Of a stretch of DNA of 20,542 bases, positions 1 to 9,836 are shown one piece after another. This stretch comes from Zygnema cylindricum. Lineage: Eukaryota > Streptophyta > Zygnematophyceae > Zygnematales > Zygnemataceae. The notes under the pieces are model-generated. The model was not told the origin of the DNA. It ran no database searches and was given only the letters and a program-made list of their open reading frames with translations. The translations under genes were made by a program, and so were the position numbers. The stretch is from contig JBBHKE010002072.1 of assembly GCA_037447655.1 (NCBI GenBank), forward strand, positions 1 to 20,542. The letters are read 5' to 3'. Every line of letters begins with the position of its first letter. The first letter of the stretch is position 1.

Positions 1-600
1 CTTTCCTTTTTTTTTTTTTTTTTTTCCCTTTTTTTTCGTTCCTTTTTTTCTTTTTTGTTTTGTTCCTTTTCTTGTCAGTTAAAAGTCAAATTGGAAATAT
101 AGTAGAGAGCTGAGATGATTTTCAACATAGAAATCTCGAGTTTTTGTCTCTTCTGTTGTCCACAAATTATGTGCGGCGCTAGTAATCAGTAATTGTGTGA
201 AACAGTAATTTAGGTGAATTAGTTATTTAGTACATTGCAGTACAAAGGCAAGAGAAAACCTTGAATTAAAACCATAATTTCAGTGTCCTATATCGTAGGC
301 CTGTGTTATATGCATAATGTACATTTTTTTGTCTCACATGTAATGAATCCGTATAGTTCAGGTTGTTAAAAAAACATTGTCAATTTATGATTGCGTTGCA
401 CACCCATCGTAGAGAATCAAATTGATAAACTAGGAGAGGTGCTTCAGGGAATTCAATTTGGTTGTGAAGAATTGTTTATATTTGAGACTTGATAAATCGG
501 AGTGACTAAGATTCACACACCTCAAATAGAATGTCAAACTTGGATAGGTACAATTTAGGTATAAAATAAACAATAAGATTTTTACATTCTTACATTTGTA
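1..600. other. AT-rich stretch, no gene seen
   Basis: The first ~56 bases are almost pure T with a few C and G, followed by AT-rich sequence. I see no convincing exon on either strand. The poly-T followed by a CAG at 77-79 could be the 3' end of an intron whose exon lies further right, but no coding-like reading follows it. Short open stretches on the minus strand have low-complexity, non-protein-like composition. Confidence 0.5.
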
Positions 601-1337
601 ACAAGAGCACACGGGTCAAGGTCTTTCCGCGTCAAATACGTAGTGAACACGCCTCGTAATCAAGCTCCACGATTAAACTCTGACGGTCTGTCCACCTCAA
701 CTGTAATGGAAAACTTTCTCGAGTGCTCGAGCTTTTCCACGACTCACCTCATCTCCATCTTCGGAGGCAATTGTTGACTCTTTGAGTTTGTTACATACTC
801 CAGCCCTCGAAGAAGCCTTTCCAGTTGAAGGGGTATGATCCACTTAAATCGTTTGATTTGGAACGAGAGGTGTTTATCGAGGCTTTGTTCCCTCTCCTCA
901 CCTTTCTGTTGGATCCATGGTTTATGAGCATCTTTGAGATATCTTTCCTCCTAAAACCCCACACTTAAGGTTTTGATCTTCTGTTTAAAGTGGTTTCCTC
1001 GAGTCTCGCGAACACATTCCTTGTTGTGTTCCATTGCTTCTCTGAATGACGCATCTCATTGGTTGGTTTCCAAGCTTGCTTGGGGAATCTGCCCTACAGC
1101 TATGGGAGGAGTCTTGCACCATTTAGTGGCTATCTGGCGTTGCTGGTGAAGGGGGTGGTGAAGGGGGTTGTTAAGCAGTTGATCATGGTCCTCGAGCTCT
1201 TGTACATCTACGGTTGGATTGGGGGGTCTTCAAAAAGATGTGGATATCACTTTCAACAACAATGACCATGCTGTTAACTTTCAAGAACTCAAAAAAGGAT
1301 CCCTAATAAACCAAATCTTCTTTTTTTGTTGGTGCAG

Positions 1338-1518
1338 GTTATACTCGGCAGAGCTCTCGTATCTTTCCTCTTGGAGGTCCCTTCGGTGATGTTGCCACCA
1401 TAGAATCTAGAACTGGAACTCGCCAAGTCGATCCTTTTGTGGCACCTCCTTTCGCTTCGCTTTATGAACACCACCCCACCATTTCTCTACTTTTCATCAT
1501 TTTGCGTTGGAACTTTGT
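1338..1518 (+). pseudogene. protein-like fragment of unknown family, probably decayed
   Basis: Reading codons at 1340, 1343 and so on gives a protein-like stretch containing YTRQSSRIFPLGGPFGDV and later RQVDPFVAPPFASLYEHH, ending at TGA 1520-1522. A CAG at 1335-1337 after a T-run could be an acceptor. The frame upstream is open only back to tandem stops near 1304, and this frame differs from the next coding-like frame at 1561-1923. The residue mix (Gly, Pro, Arg, balanced hydrophobics) is unlike the AT-rich noise elsewhere. I cannot assign it to a family. It could be a remnant of a retroelement or of a host gene, and chance cannot be excluded. Confidence 0.3.
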
Positions 1519-2138
1519 GTGATCAAATTTTCTGTTAAAACCTCTTAAGTGTTTTTTAGGGTGCCCCGATACAAGGTTGGCGCCCCGATCTCCTCTCCCA
1601 ATGGGTTTTCATACCGCATCTCCAACGAACGGTATTAACGCTTTATGTTTCCCATAGGAGCCCTTTCTCTTGTTAACCAAAATGTAGGAGATGCGTTGTT
1701 AGAGGACCTCTCACAGTGTGAAGTCCTTCCTAAGCTTTCGAACTCACAAGTCGTGTTTGCAATCCTCGCTCCTAGATTTGCTCAACTTCCCGTCCATCTC
1801 GGTGGAACCTTTCCACCAACAACTTGGACGACAACATGGGATGTTTTTGCACGTCAACAAGTTAGTATCCCGATTTCCAACGAGGATTCAGGTTTGATTA
1901 CCGTGGCTAAGGTTTCCCCAATATAATATCTGGGTAGTTCGCCTTCGGTGGCGTCCACCATGACCTTTTTGTTTCATTGTCGATGACACCCCACTTCTAG
2001 CTCTAGTCATCCAAAAGTAGAGGAGAGCCTATTTCTATTTCATGAGGCGCATCTCTCAGCTCGCTCACTACTCGCGCCAAACATCGGAAATCGTGTTCCA
2101 CTTTTTCCCTCTCTCATCGCCGACAACAACTTTCATCT

Positions 2139-2146
2139 GTTGCTAC
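2139..2146. repeat. left target-site duplication of the hAT element
   Basis: GTTGCTAC directly left of the transposon end; identical to 3022-3029. Confidence 0.85.
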
Positions 2147-2252
2147 TAGTGTTGTGTATCGGTAAGGATTTGCCGATAACCGATATGGGCCTTTTTTCGG
2201 GGACCTGATAATCGATATATTGGCACGATATATCGCTATCGGTCTTATCGCC

Positions 2253-2283
2253 GATAAGTAGCCGATAATATTGGCTACTTATC
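2253..2283. repeat. 11-bp perfect inverted repeat inside the transposon
   Basis: GATAAGTAGCC (2253-2263) and its exact reverse complement GGCTACTTATC (2273-2283) are separated by 9 nt. It lies in the left subterminal region and shares the GATAA word with the surrounding repeats. Confidence 0.8.
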
Positions 2284-2741
2284 AGCAATAATGTCGATAA
2301 CGATAACTATCGACAATAACTGTACGAGCCGTACGGATAAATGTACGGCATGTACACTCAACTGTGCGTCTTATTCCCCCGACGCGCCCTACTCACAACC
2401 CCAAGCCAAAAGTACAGTGGTCGGCATAAGATGTGTACGGCTTTAGTACGGCTCCAGTTAAAACGATGTACCTTCTACATCCGACGTCGTGGCTTTGTCC
2501 CTTTATTTTTTGGGATCCACTGGAAACCTGCCACTTGTCAATCCGTCGGCTTTTTTGGCAAAAGCCGCCAAAAAAGCCATTCCGAGATGCCGGCGCTCAC
2601 GCTGACAGTCCGCTCGTATTTTCTCATTGAATGTCGTCCGTTCGATTTTGGCGGCGCGCATAATGTTATTTTACATCCGTTGTACTTTGTGTCCGCCGTC
2701 TTTTTACCGTTCCATGATAATCAGTTTATCGGTACAATTCT

Positions 2742-2876
2742 GTACGTTCCCGTAAAATTTATGTTCAGTTAACCGCCTAAAAAGTACTACAAAGTGCAAT
2801 GTATTTTTTCGTCAAATTCCGTACATTTCCCGTAAAAAACCGTACATTTCTCGTAAATTTACTGTTCAGTTTACCG
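2742..2876. repeat. imperfect internal direct repeats of the transposon
   Basis: A ~35-bp unit starting GTACGTTCCCGTAAAATTTA at 2742 recurs at 2842 as GTACATTTCTCGTAAATTTA. Both copies continue with a (T)TCAGTTxACCG core. A partial copy, GTACATTTCCCGTAAA, lies at 2821. Copies differ by several substitutions, so the duplication is old relative to the insertion itself. Confidence 0.65.
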
Positions 2877-3021
2877 GACAGAAAGCACTCCAGATAGAAA
2901 GTACAGAAAGTACAAATATATCGGGACCGCCAATCGTTCGATAACCGATAACTATCGATATCGGTGTTATCACGATAATTTTTTTATTAATTTTTTTTTT
3001 TTTTTTTTTTCAACAACACTA

Positions 3022-3029
3022 GTTGCTAC
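3022..3029. repeat. right target-site duplication of the hAT element
   Basis: GTTGCTAC directly right of the transposon end; identical to 2139-2146. Confidence 0.85.
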
Positions 3030-3179
3030 CCATGTTAGAGCTGTTGGTCATTGTGAAAATTTGTTCTCTCTTAGACGCGTTACCCTTTGCTCAATCGTGT
3101 GCTCGTTTATGTTCGTGTTCTAGGCCTTGGCACGTGCATGGGTGCAAGCCACACCACCTTTTTGGACAATTCGTTTGAA

Positions 3180-3880
3180 GTATGACTTGTTTACGTGTGC
3201 TTTACGGCTATGTTAATGTTTGCCTCACCCACCGCTTTTAAGGCAACACATTGTGTCTTCAACCAAATGATTCATTTGAATGGAATTCATTTATTTCGTT
3301 ACTCACGTAGCGGAGAAAATAATATCGCGCTTGATTTGGTGCAAGATGCAATTGTCGCCGTCGACGTAGAAACATGCTACATTGAGAAATAAGAGGTTTC
3401 TCCTCCTTGCTCCTGTCTAGTTGTCTTCGAAGTACTTTGGTTGAATTGGTTTTCCTCCATAGGGTTGGGAAGACTTTGGGTAACGTGGTCCTCACAAATA
3501 CAAATGGATCCCACATTTATTATCTTGTGGCATTGCATACTCGTGTGACGGCTCGAGACGCAATGACTTAGGAGAGAGCGAGGTTACACCTCTCAATTGT
3601 CCCATTTGCAATAGATATTTTGAACCCTTTGGACAAGTCCTTTGATGGATTCTTATGCTACTGTGCACTAAAAAACATTTGCATCTAAGGGTTTGGAGAG
3701 CCCTCCACTGAGCCTTCTCACTGCTTTTTCCTTTTTCTCGTAAACGTGTATCAACTACCCTTCAACAAGGGTAAGTCGTGACTCTCCTTTTGCGAAACAC
3801 GGTGGCTGATGATAGGCGGGGCCTCCTAAATCTTCCACCAAGGGAGCTAATCCACATCCACAATCTTCGGAGGTGTAGAC
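3180..3880 (+). pseudogene. further decayed coding-like sequence, family unknown
   Basis: Right of the transposon, several frames show broken protein-like stretches. One runs about 3390-3570 and continues after a stop near 3570 (…NVVLTNTNGSHIYYLVAL and later LHLSIVPFAIDILNPLDKSF). Another ends in ENIIALDLVQDAIVAVDVET, followed by TAA at 3390-3392. Frames change and stops intervene, as in eroded coding DNA. Base composition stays like 600-2140 and unlike the AT-rich sequence after 3880, so this may be the right-hand part of the same old element or gene. No family motif was recognised. Confidence 0.25.
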
Positions 3881-5530
3881 ATTTTATTTTGTTAAGATTG
3901 CAGGTAAGCCTGTATTGTGGGTTTCTTCTTTTTGTGGGTAATGTTTTTTGGTAGATTTAAATAGATTCCGTGGTTAATTTTTGTAGTTAACGTTGACTTC
4001 TTAGTTTGTTCTCCATGCCTTATTTTCTCTTGACTTGCGTAGTTTGTAAATGTTTTTTTTAATACCCCTTTTGTATCCTAATGTTATTTTGATCTTGAGT
4101 GTTGCTATAAAGTTTACATCTTCCATAATTTTTATATCATTGGCTTGAAACGAAACTTTGTGTCAACCGTTTGTTGAAATTGACACCTTTGTAAGTTAGA
4201 ATGCTAGAGAAGTGGGTAGTGATTAGTTTGAAAATTGTGGGTTGTGTAGAGTGTACTGCGATACCATGCGCATATTTCATGGCCATAGTCCATTTGGTTT
4301 AGTTCGCATAAAACCATACTAATAGTAGACACATTCTTTGAAACCATGACACACAACATTAATCATACTTTTGTCATTTAGAACTTTTTTTCCCCGTGCA
4401 CACCTTTAAGAATATTAATCAAATTGTTGTAATGGAATGTTGGGGTTCTTACTATCAAATTGGTGGTTCCCGTTTGAATGTCGGACGTGTGTGTGGGTAA
4501 AAATGCTATTTTAATCGGCGAAAGAAACAAGGTATAGTGTAGATGATCAATATTTTAACATTTGAGAATATTCATCTGGACATTGGAAGGAGATTATTTG
4601 TACCATCCTTTGTTATACCAATTATCGAAGTATTTATAGTTCCTTTAAGATTTACCTTAAGAAACAAAGAACCAAAAAAGAAAAACAACCAAAAAAACAA
4701 GAAAGCTTCACAATAATGTAAGTGCCAGATGTATCTTCAAAGTTCTCTGCCACCTGTTTTATTAGTGTGTTGTACTTCTACATTCTGTCGTGTGTAAGAG
4801 CATAAATAGGCATACGAAATAACAGAATGAGACCATACAGAATATATCTTGCAATCTTTAGCCGATCACAAAATGACGTGCGCACATTTCGATGTAGCGT
4901 GCCGATTCTAGCGTGACCATACCGTATATGGTCTGGCGTGTTGCCGATTAACGGTGAGGATATTTCCCTTGAAATTCGGTGAGCGCTTACCTGTCATTTT
5001 CATGGAACCTTCGACATTTCGAGAGAAGTCGCGGTTATTGGAGCGTTGGAAGATAAATTAGCATTTCCAGCGTGGCTAAAAAAACATCCATCGAAACCAT
5101 TAACAGTGAGAAATTCCGTACGAACAGTACTGTAATTTTCAATTTTTGTAGTTTCTGCACTGCCACGTATCACGAAAGAGCTACAAACTTTTCTGGGCCC
5201 CACAAAAATATAGAAGAAGTACTTTGTGTTATGATACTATTCGCACTTTATATGAAAGTTTTCACTTCAATCATCTACTGATTCTATGTCGTTCCTTGAT
5301 CAGCTTAGATTTGGCTAACAAACAGTAATACCGTATGAACCATGGGAGGATGTACATGCAAGTAGGATGCATCAGATGATCAGAACATTAAGGGACAAAA
5401 TAGCAGATTGTTAGCAATACAATCTGGTCTAGACTCTCAACCATGGAAAAAGTGGCAAAAGTATATGATTCGAGAATTTGAAACCTTTTTTTTGTTTTCA
5501 GAGTAGAAAAGCCTGTTCCAATTTCTTCAC
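3881..5530. other. AT-rich intergenic stretch, no gene seen
   Basis: Both strands are rich in stops and base composition is AT-rich. The only structure noted is a short hairpin at 4914-4932 (GACCATA, 5-nt loop, TATGGTC). Open stretches around 5000-5280 on both strands overlap each other and have no protein-like pattern or splice context. Confidence 0.5.
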
Positions 5531-5532
5531 AT

Positions 5533-5539
5533 TATATAA
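5533..5539 (+). promoter_or_regulatory. possible TATA box of the downstream gene
   Basis: TATATAA lies 216 bp before the first in-frame ATG at 5749 and is followed after about 30 bp by a pyrimidine-rich stretch that could hold the transcription start. If transcription starts there, two upstream ATGs with short reading frames (5648-5677, and 5703 onward, out of frame with the main ORF) would sit in the 5' leader. AT-rich DNA gives such motifs by chance, so this is tentative. Confidence 0.3.
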
Positions 5540-5748
5540 CTGGGGCGTTTTTCTTCCTCGTTTTGGTTGATATTTTGTTATCATCTACGACAACTCTGTT
5601 AGCTCTTTAAGTGAATGCAAGAAATTAGGGTTAGACTTATAATTTTTATGTTTGAGTTTTTGGCCTTCTTTTGTTAAACTTCCAGTGGAAGTTGTCACTT
5701 ACATGGGACTTGACACTGAGGAACCTTTTCTTTTCTCTAATTTGGACT

Positions 5749-6081
5749 ATGGAAAAAACAATATGTATTTCTCCGCAACGCAGTTCAAGCATATATAAAG
5801 ACAATTTAAACAGAAAGAAAGTGGTATCTTGTGATAATAATTCAATATTCACTCCAATATTTAGTCCGTGTAACCCTCAACCCTTAGTGGTTCATCCATT
5901 AGAGCCTCCGGTACGATTTCGAACGGCTCTATTTCGATCGACTTTTGGAAATCCTTCAGGATATTCCAAACTAAAGAGAGGGAGAGGTGTCAGTTTGAGT
6001 CGTAGAAATGGTTTGCGGATTCAAGCAAGAGCTACAAAGAAGCATCCTGGTTTTGGAGGTTCACAATCAAGAAGGCAGAAG
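5749..6081 (+). CDS. exon 1: organelle-type presequence of the large gene
   Basis: ATG at 5749 is the first in-frame ATG after a stop at 5653. The exon encodes 111 residues and ends at AAG|GTAGAC in phase 0. The leader is rich in Ser, Arg, Lys and Pro with only four acidic residues. Around residues 86-105 it has a run of basic residues, then RIQARATKKHPGFGG. That resembles the end of a chloroplast transit peptide and the start of a mature protein, by analogy with plastid presequences. A mitochondrial presequence or a nuclear basic region are alternatives. No hydrophobic signal peptide precedes it, which argues against secretory routing unless an upstream exon was missed. Confidence 0.65.
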
Positions 6082-6303
6082 GTAGACTGTTACTGTTATT
6101 TTTTTCTGTTATATTTCCAATCCTCGAATATTGATTCAACACGGAGCTCTGACAGCCATTGAGTGGAAACTGTACACAGAATTTCAATTTCTGAATATTT
6201 TTGAAGTACCTGCTGAAATTTTGGACTGTACCGTTTTTACATTCAGCATTTGCTTGCCCTTTCTTTTTTGAATGTTTTTTGCTGTTTTTGACTTCATTTT
6301 CAG
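6082..6303 (+). other. intron 1
   Basis: 222-bp GT-AG intron, GTAGAC…TTTTCAG, T-rich at its 3' end. Nothing else seen in it. Confidence 0.6.
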
Positions 6304-6350
6304 GAGCAAGATTGTCAGTCTAATTCCTATTTGAAGCTGGGATATCCCAT
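6304..6350 (+). CDS. exon 2 (47 nt) of the large gene
   Basis: Acceptor TTTTCAG at 6303 follows a T-rich tract. The exon enters in phase 0 and reads EQDCQSNSYLKLGYP. It leaves after two bases of a codon at CCAT|GTCAGT, and the split codon AT + A gives Ile with exon 3, which begins with exactly the one base required. Without splicing, the frame would stop at TAA 6412-6414. The phase match on both sides is the main support; the donor is only a moderate match to consensus. Confidence 0.6.
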
Positions 6351-6687
6351 GTCAGTCTCTCCTGTTGCAAAAACAAATAAGAGAGAGAGAGAATCAGGAG
6401 AAGCTATGTCGTAACAATGTCAGGGGACTTTTTTCAATGATTGTTTTCAACAAATTTCAAGTCATGCTCATTGTCCTTCCTTTCTCACTTTAATTAGAGG
6501 GAGGGTTTTTGTGCAATTTAGGGTGGGAAGTCGACTTCCAATGGTGTTGACTTCGGGTGAGTTTCTTACCTCATATTGCAACTGTTTTTGCCTTTCACAC
6601 TTGTGCTTCCCGTTTAGCCATAAAATTATGTGGTTGGGTTTGCTTTTTTTGTCAGCGAAATAAAGCAAGAAAGAAGCTGCTACTCTC

Positions 6688-6731
<44 letters not shown>

Positions 6732-7119
6732 TTCTCTCTCTCTCTCTTTCTCTCTCTCTCACTCTCTCCTTCTCTCTCTCTTTCTCTCTCTCTCTCCCTC
6801 TTTCTCTTGTAATCTTGCCCATAAAAGTATTGAGACAAGCAAATTATCTTCCAATCTAATTTGAACTAGTACCATTGGGTTAGCTTAGAGCTGCCAAGGG
6901 GCATTAGTACTTCCCAGGATGATATCCTTTGTGTTGATTTCTTGTGTTGTCTGGTCATTTGAATCCCCTTGATTACGTGACTGGATCATTTCAATTAGAA
7001 ACTTAATTGTTAAGGCTTCTGCTGACCATCTTTCGTGTTAACTTGTTCTAGAAACCATGTTTTTTTTCAGTGTTTCAGGGTTTAGGGATTAAACCTCTAT
7101 TTTGAATTTATGAATGCAG
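6351..7119 (+). other. intron 2, with a (CT)n tract
   Basis: GT-AG intron of 769 bp carrying the microsatellite at 6683-6808. No protein-like frame apart from repeat translation (Ser-Leu runs). Confidence 0.6.
6683..6808. repeat. (CT)n microsatellite, imperfect
   Basis: About 126 bp of CT dinucleotides with scattered CC and TT interruptions, inside intron 2. The interruptions indicate an old or partly decayed repeat. Confidence 0.95.
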
Positions 7120-7359
7120 AGTTTCAGTGTTCGAAGACCCAATGTTCCAACGTCTTATAGTACTGTGGCTCTCTGATCCTCACCCACGATCAGTTAACGA
7201 GCTTTACCATATGTGGTTTAAGCTTCCTACGTGGAAAACACTTGGATTGAACAACCCTTCTACTCTCGATGAAGCTTTCAAACTTTTAGGTTGGCCTTTA
7301 AGTTATAAGCCGGAGTTAGCTTCTTGTTTGGCTCAATCTACGGTTCATCAAGCATGCAG
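7120..7359 (+). CDS. exon 3: helical region of unknown family
   Basis: Acceptor ATGCAG ends at 7119 and the donor is CAG|GTGGGT at 7360. It enters and leaves with two bases of the codon already used. It encodes about 80 residues, including FEDPMFQRLIVLWLSDPHP, a Trp-rich stretch (MWFKLPTWKTLGLN) and FKLLGWPLSYKPELASCLAQ. The mix of amphipathic helices and Trp/Pro loops looks like a folded soluble domain, but I do not recognise the family. If the exon were read past the donor the frame stops at TGA 7370-7372. Confidence 0.75.
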
Positions 7360-9569
7360 GTGGGTCACATGACAAGGGATAGAGGAGTGGATTTGATACT
7401 TTAGAAATTGTTGCGTTATGTGATGTTTTGATTGTTTCTAAACACTAGTATTGTCCCGACAGGGTTTAGCGACAAATGGTCAAGCACTTGTCACTTGCGA
7501 TTTGTAGGACCTTGCATTAGTTGTTGTGTCAGTACATTTGATAAAGGAAAACATGGGTTATCAGTAATTTGAAATTCTCAGCAATTTCTGGAATAGCAGG
7601 TTCTGAAGTTATGAATCACAATTGGCCAAAAGGTTATATGCTTTTGAGCCACATAAAGTAATATGTTGGTACCAACATACATGAATAGGTAAATGGCAAG
7701 GGGACAAAAGTCTTTGTAGTGAAGTGACTTAATTTTACAAAAAGACCATGAAATTACAAGTCTGTACAGCTGCATTGGCACGAATTTTGCAAATATAATA
7801 ATATGACAGATGTATTGGCACAGAATACGTAGGATATGTATTTTGCTTAGGAGTGAAATTTAGCACTATGATTCGCTATTAGCGTCAATATCTTTATTCG
7901 CCATTTTAATCAACTTTTCTCCTTGCACACTTGTCCAATTTCTGTTTGGTGATCGCTAATCGGAATGTAAGATCTTTACCTGTCCATCGCAACCTTCGGA
8001 TTATAATCCGGCTAGTGTGCACAGAAAAATAAGTTTTAATTGGGGAGAAAACAATTGACGCTAACAGCCATTCACAGTAGCTGCCAAAATATATTTTGCC
8101 TAGGAGAGGAATACTCACTGGCTGCCCGAAAAATTTCCTCCGCTGTATCGAGAATACATAATTTATCCGCACGCTGAGAAACACAATCAGGACGGCGTCC
8201 GAAACTTAAGGAGGTGAATAAGGAATCAGGCTGCCTGACAATTTTTCTTTATCGGGCCTTAACATCAATCATCTACTGTCTTTTGTCTGGGTCACACTTT
8301 TTTGAACACAGAGCTGTTTTTAGTGTCAACCAAGGAACATATTCAAGTGTCTACCCCACCCGATTTGAAAACATTCCACATTAAACAGCTTTTATTGGCA
8401 TTTTATCATGTGTATGAACTTGACACCAAAATCTACACTATATTTGGTATGGTGTACCTGCATATTTCCAATAAATAGGTTATTAAGAAAAAGCCACCAG
8501 GGCATTGCTCCTCTTGTGTAATCTACACTAATTTAGGTAATAGAAAGTATGGTCTCATCTTGCTTAATATTGCAGCCATATTTCTTTATCCATACTCGCA
8601 AATTTTAGGTGATTTCAGAATGCTCTTTCTAAAGTGTAAATATGAAGCACTTAGTGCTCTCCTGTGCATAGTTAATGTGAGCTTTCAGATAAGAGGGGAA
8701 TCTCCTTCGTCTAACTGGCAAGCGACACTTAATACGAAGACATTTTGCTAGTCATTAGTCCTTCCATTCAGTAGCCTTTTTTTTTTTTAAAACTCGGACC
8801 TTAACCTTTGGAATTTAACTTACTGTGAACTTCTCCCAAAAAATGGATCTTATTAACTAGGACTATTGGCTCTCTTGGGATTGAGAAAAGTGTTATACTT
8901 ATGTTAGGTTTTAGCCTTTTTACAGCCTGTCTTACATGGAATAGTTGTGAACTTATTTTGAACCTACAAAGTTGATGGTTAGCAATGTCTTAATCATTTT
9001 GGGTCCATGTTTAATATCCGTAAAGGATCATTATGAAACACATTGGTACAGTAATAATATAATATGTTTTCCAGTTGACTCTTTAGGCTACTCACACGTA
9101 TGATTTTTCCTGACTTTGCTTTTTTAGTTGGCTTTTGGCAACACAATCTCAGCAAATCAAATCAGTACGCTCGGTTGTAAAACAGTTATAGGTTTCTACG
9201 CATAGAAAGGACATGTCAATGCGTAAGTTTTGTAAAGGCAATGCCAATTTGGTAACTTTGAGCTACTAAATGTCATGAGTTGAAGTCTAGGGCGAACTAA
9301 TGCCGACTGTTTTTGTAACTTCAAGAAATAATTATTGTTAACCTTCTTTTTAAAACTTTTGTCCATTGATCCCGCACACCGCGATGGTGCTTTTTATACA
9401 GAAATGGTCACCTACTGCTAAAGTAAAAAAAAAACTCTTTAAAACAGCTAGAAAATGTAGGCCAAAGTTGGAAAATAAGGTCGGTATGTTGTCTTCATCA
9501 CAGCTTTGTAGGTTAATATAGCATCATTATGTCTTCATGTTTGTTGTTTTTCCTTTGTTCTGTGTGCAG
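7360..9569 (+). other. intron 3 (2.2 kb), with a foldback region
   Basis: GT-AG intron, GTGGGT…TGTGCAG. AT-rich, no supported exon. Holds an imperfect inverted repeat at about 7836-8125 that looks like a small foldback element. Confidence 0.65.
7836..8125. repeat. imperfect inverted-repeat (foldback/MITE-like) region
   Basis: The left segment CTATGATTCGCTATTAGCGT (continuing CAAT, from 7866) matches the reverse complement of the segment ending near 8070 at 20 of 24 positions. Further inside, AACTTTTCTCCTTGCACACT (from 7912) matches the opposite arm imperfectly around 8000-8036. A perfect 14-bp palindrome, CGGATTATAATCCG, lies near the centre-right (about 7997-8010). TTTTGC(T/C)TAGGAG occurs near both ends in direct orientation. 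No target-site duplication was recognised. Confidence 0.45.
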
Positions 9570-9836
9570 CAAGGACCCTCGTTTTTCATATTTTCAGTTT
9601 ACAATTTTGGCTGCTGTTGAGAAAGCAGTAGAGCTAACACCAATAGGGGACAATTTTGAAAAAAGATTTTTCGACAAATTAAAGGATTTTTCTCCCTTAA
9701 CGACTCCCACCTTATCAGAATGCCAGTCTGTTCTAGCACTTCTGGATGCTGTTTTATTACGCTCAAAGGCACAATTTTACTGTTTTTATTACGAGTTTAG
9801 GACAAGAGCTTTCTCAGGCTTGGAGAAACAATTGAG
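9570..9836 (+). CDS. exon 4: helical region of unknown family
   Basis: Acceptor TGTGTGCAG ends at 9569, and the split codon AG + C gives Ser. The donor is a near-perfect GAG|GTGAGT at 9837, with the exon ending two bases into a codon. It encodes about 89 residues: SKDPRFSYFQFTILAAVEKA, then FDKLKDFSPLTTPTLSECQS and LALLDAVLLRSKAQFYCFYY. The pattern suggests an all-alpha fold continuing from exon 3. No catalytic motif is visible. This is one of the best supported exons because both splice sites are strong and both phases match. Confidence 0.8.

Larger units (their letters stand above)
2147..3021. mobile_element. non-autonomous hAT-type DNA transposon (875 bp)
   Basis: The left end begins TAGTGTTGTGTATCGG at 2147. 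The right end finishes ACAACACTA at 3021, the reverse complement of TAGTGTTGT, giving 9-bp perfect terminal inverted repeats. Both ends are flanked by a perfect 8-bp direct repeat, GTTGCTAC (2139-2146 and 3022-3029). An 8-bp target duplication with TIRs starting TA(G)NG is the established signature of the hAT superfamily. Subterminal regions are packed with CGATAA/TATCGG words on both sides, as expected for transposase-binding repeats. There is a perfect 11-bp hairpin at 2253-2283, and a poly-T lies just inside the right end. Internal open stretches (e.g. 2341-2772) show no transposase-like motif, so the element must be moved by an enzyme encoded elsewhere. The perfect duplication suggests a recent insertion. 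It lies inside the decayed frame at 1561-3178. Confidence 0.85.
1561..3178 (+). pseudogene. decayed reading frame of unknown family, split by a transposon
   Basis: One frame (codon starts 1561, 1564 ...) reads as protein-like sequence with only three stops before the transposon: TAA 1636, TAA 1924 and TGA 1984. Its best part, about 1645-1923, includes VGDALLEDLSQCEVLPKLSN and FARQQVSIPISNEDSGL. If the transposon and one copy of its target duplication (2147-3029) are removed, the frame passes the insertion point and stays open to TGA 3176. The old frame would therefore have run about 1.6 kb less the 883-bp insertion. What is seen is the open frame and richer composition than the flanks. A dead transposable-element ORF or a dead host gene is inferred. 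No diagnostic motif (reverse transcriptase, integrase, protease) was recognised. Chance openness in GC-richer DNA is the main alternative. Confidence 0.35.

Noticed and set aside
5000-5281. Overlapping open frames on both strands before the gene
   Set aside because: Short, no family pattern, no splice context, and each is the shadow of the other.
6557-6859. Ser-Leu repeat proteins from the (CT)n tract
   Set aside because: Direct translation of a microsatellite; no protein-like flanks, lies in intron 2.
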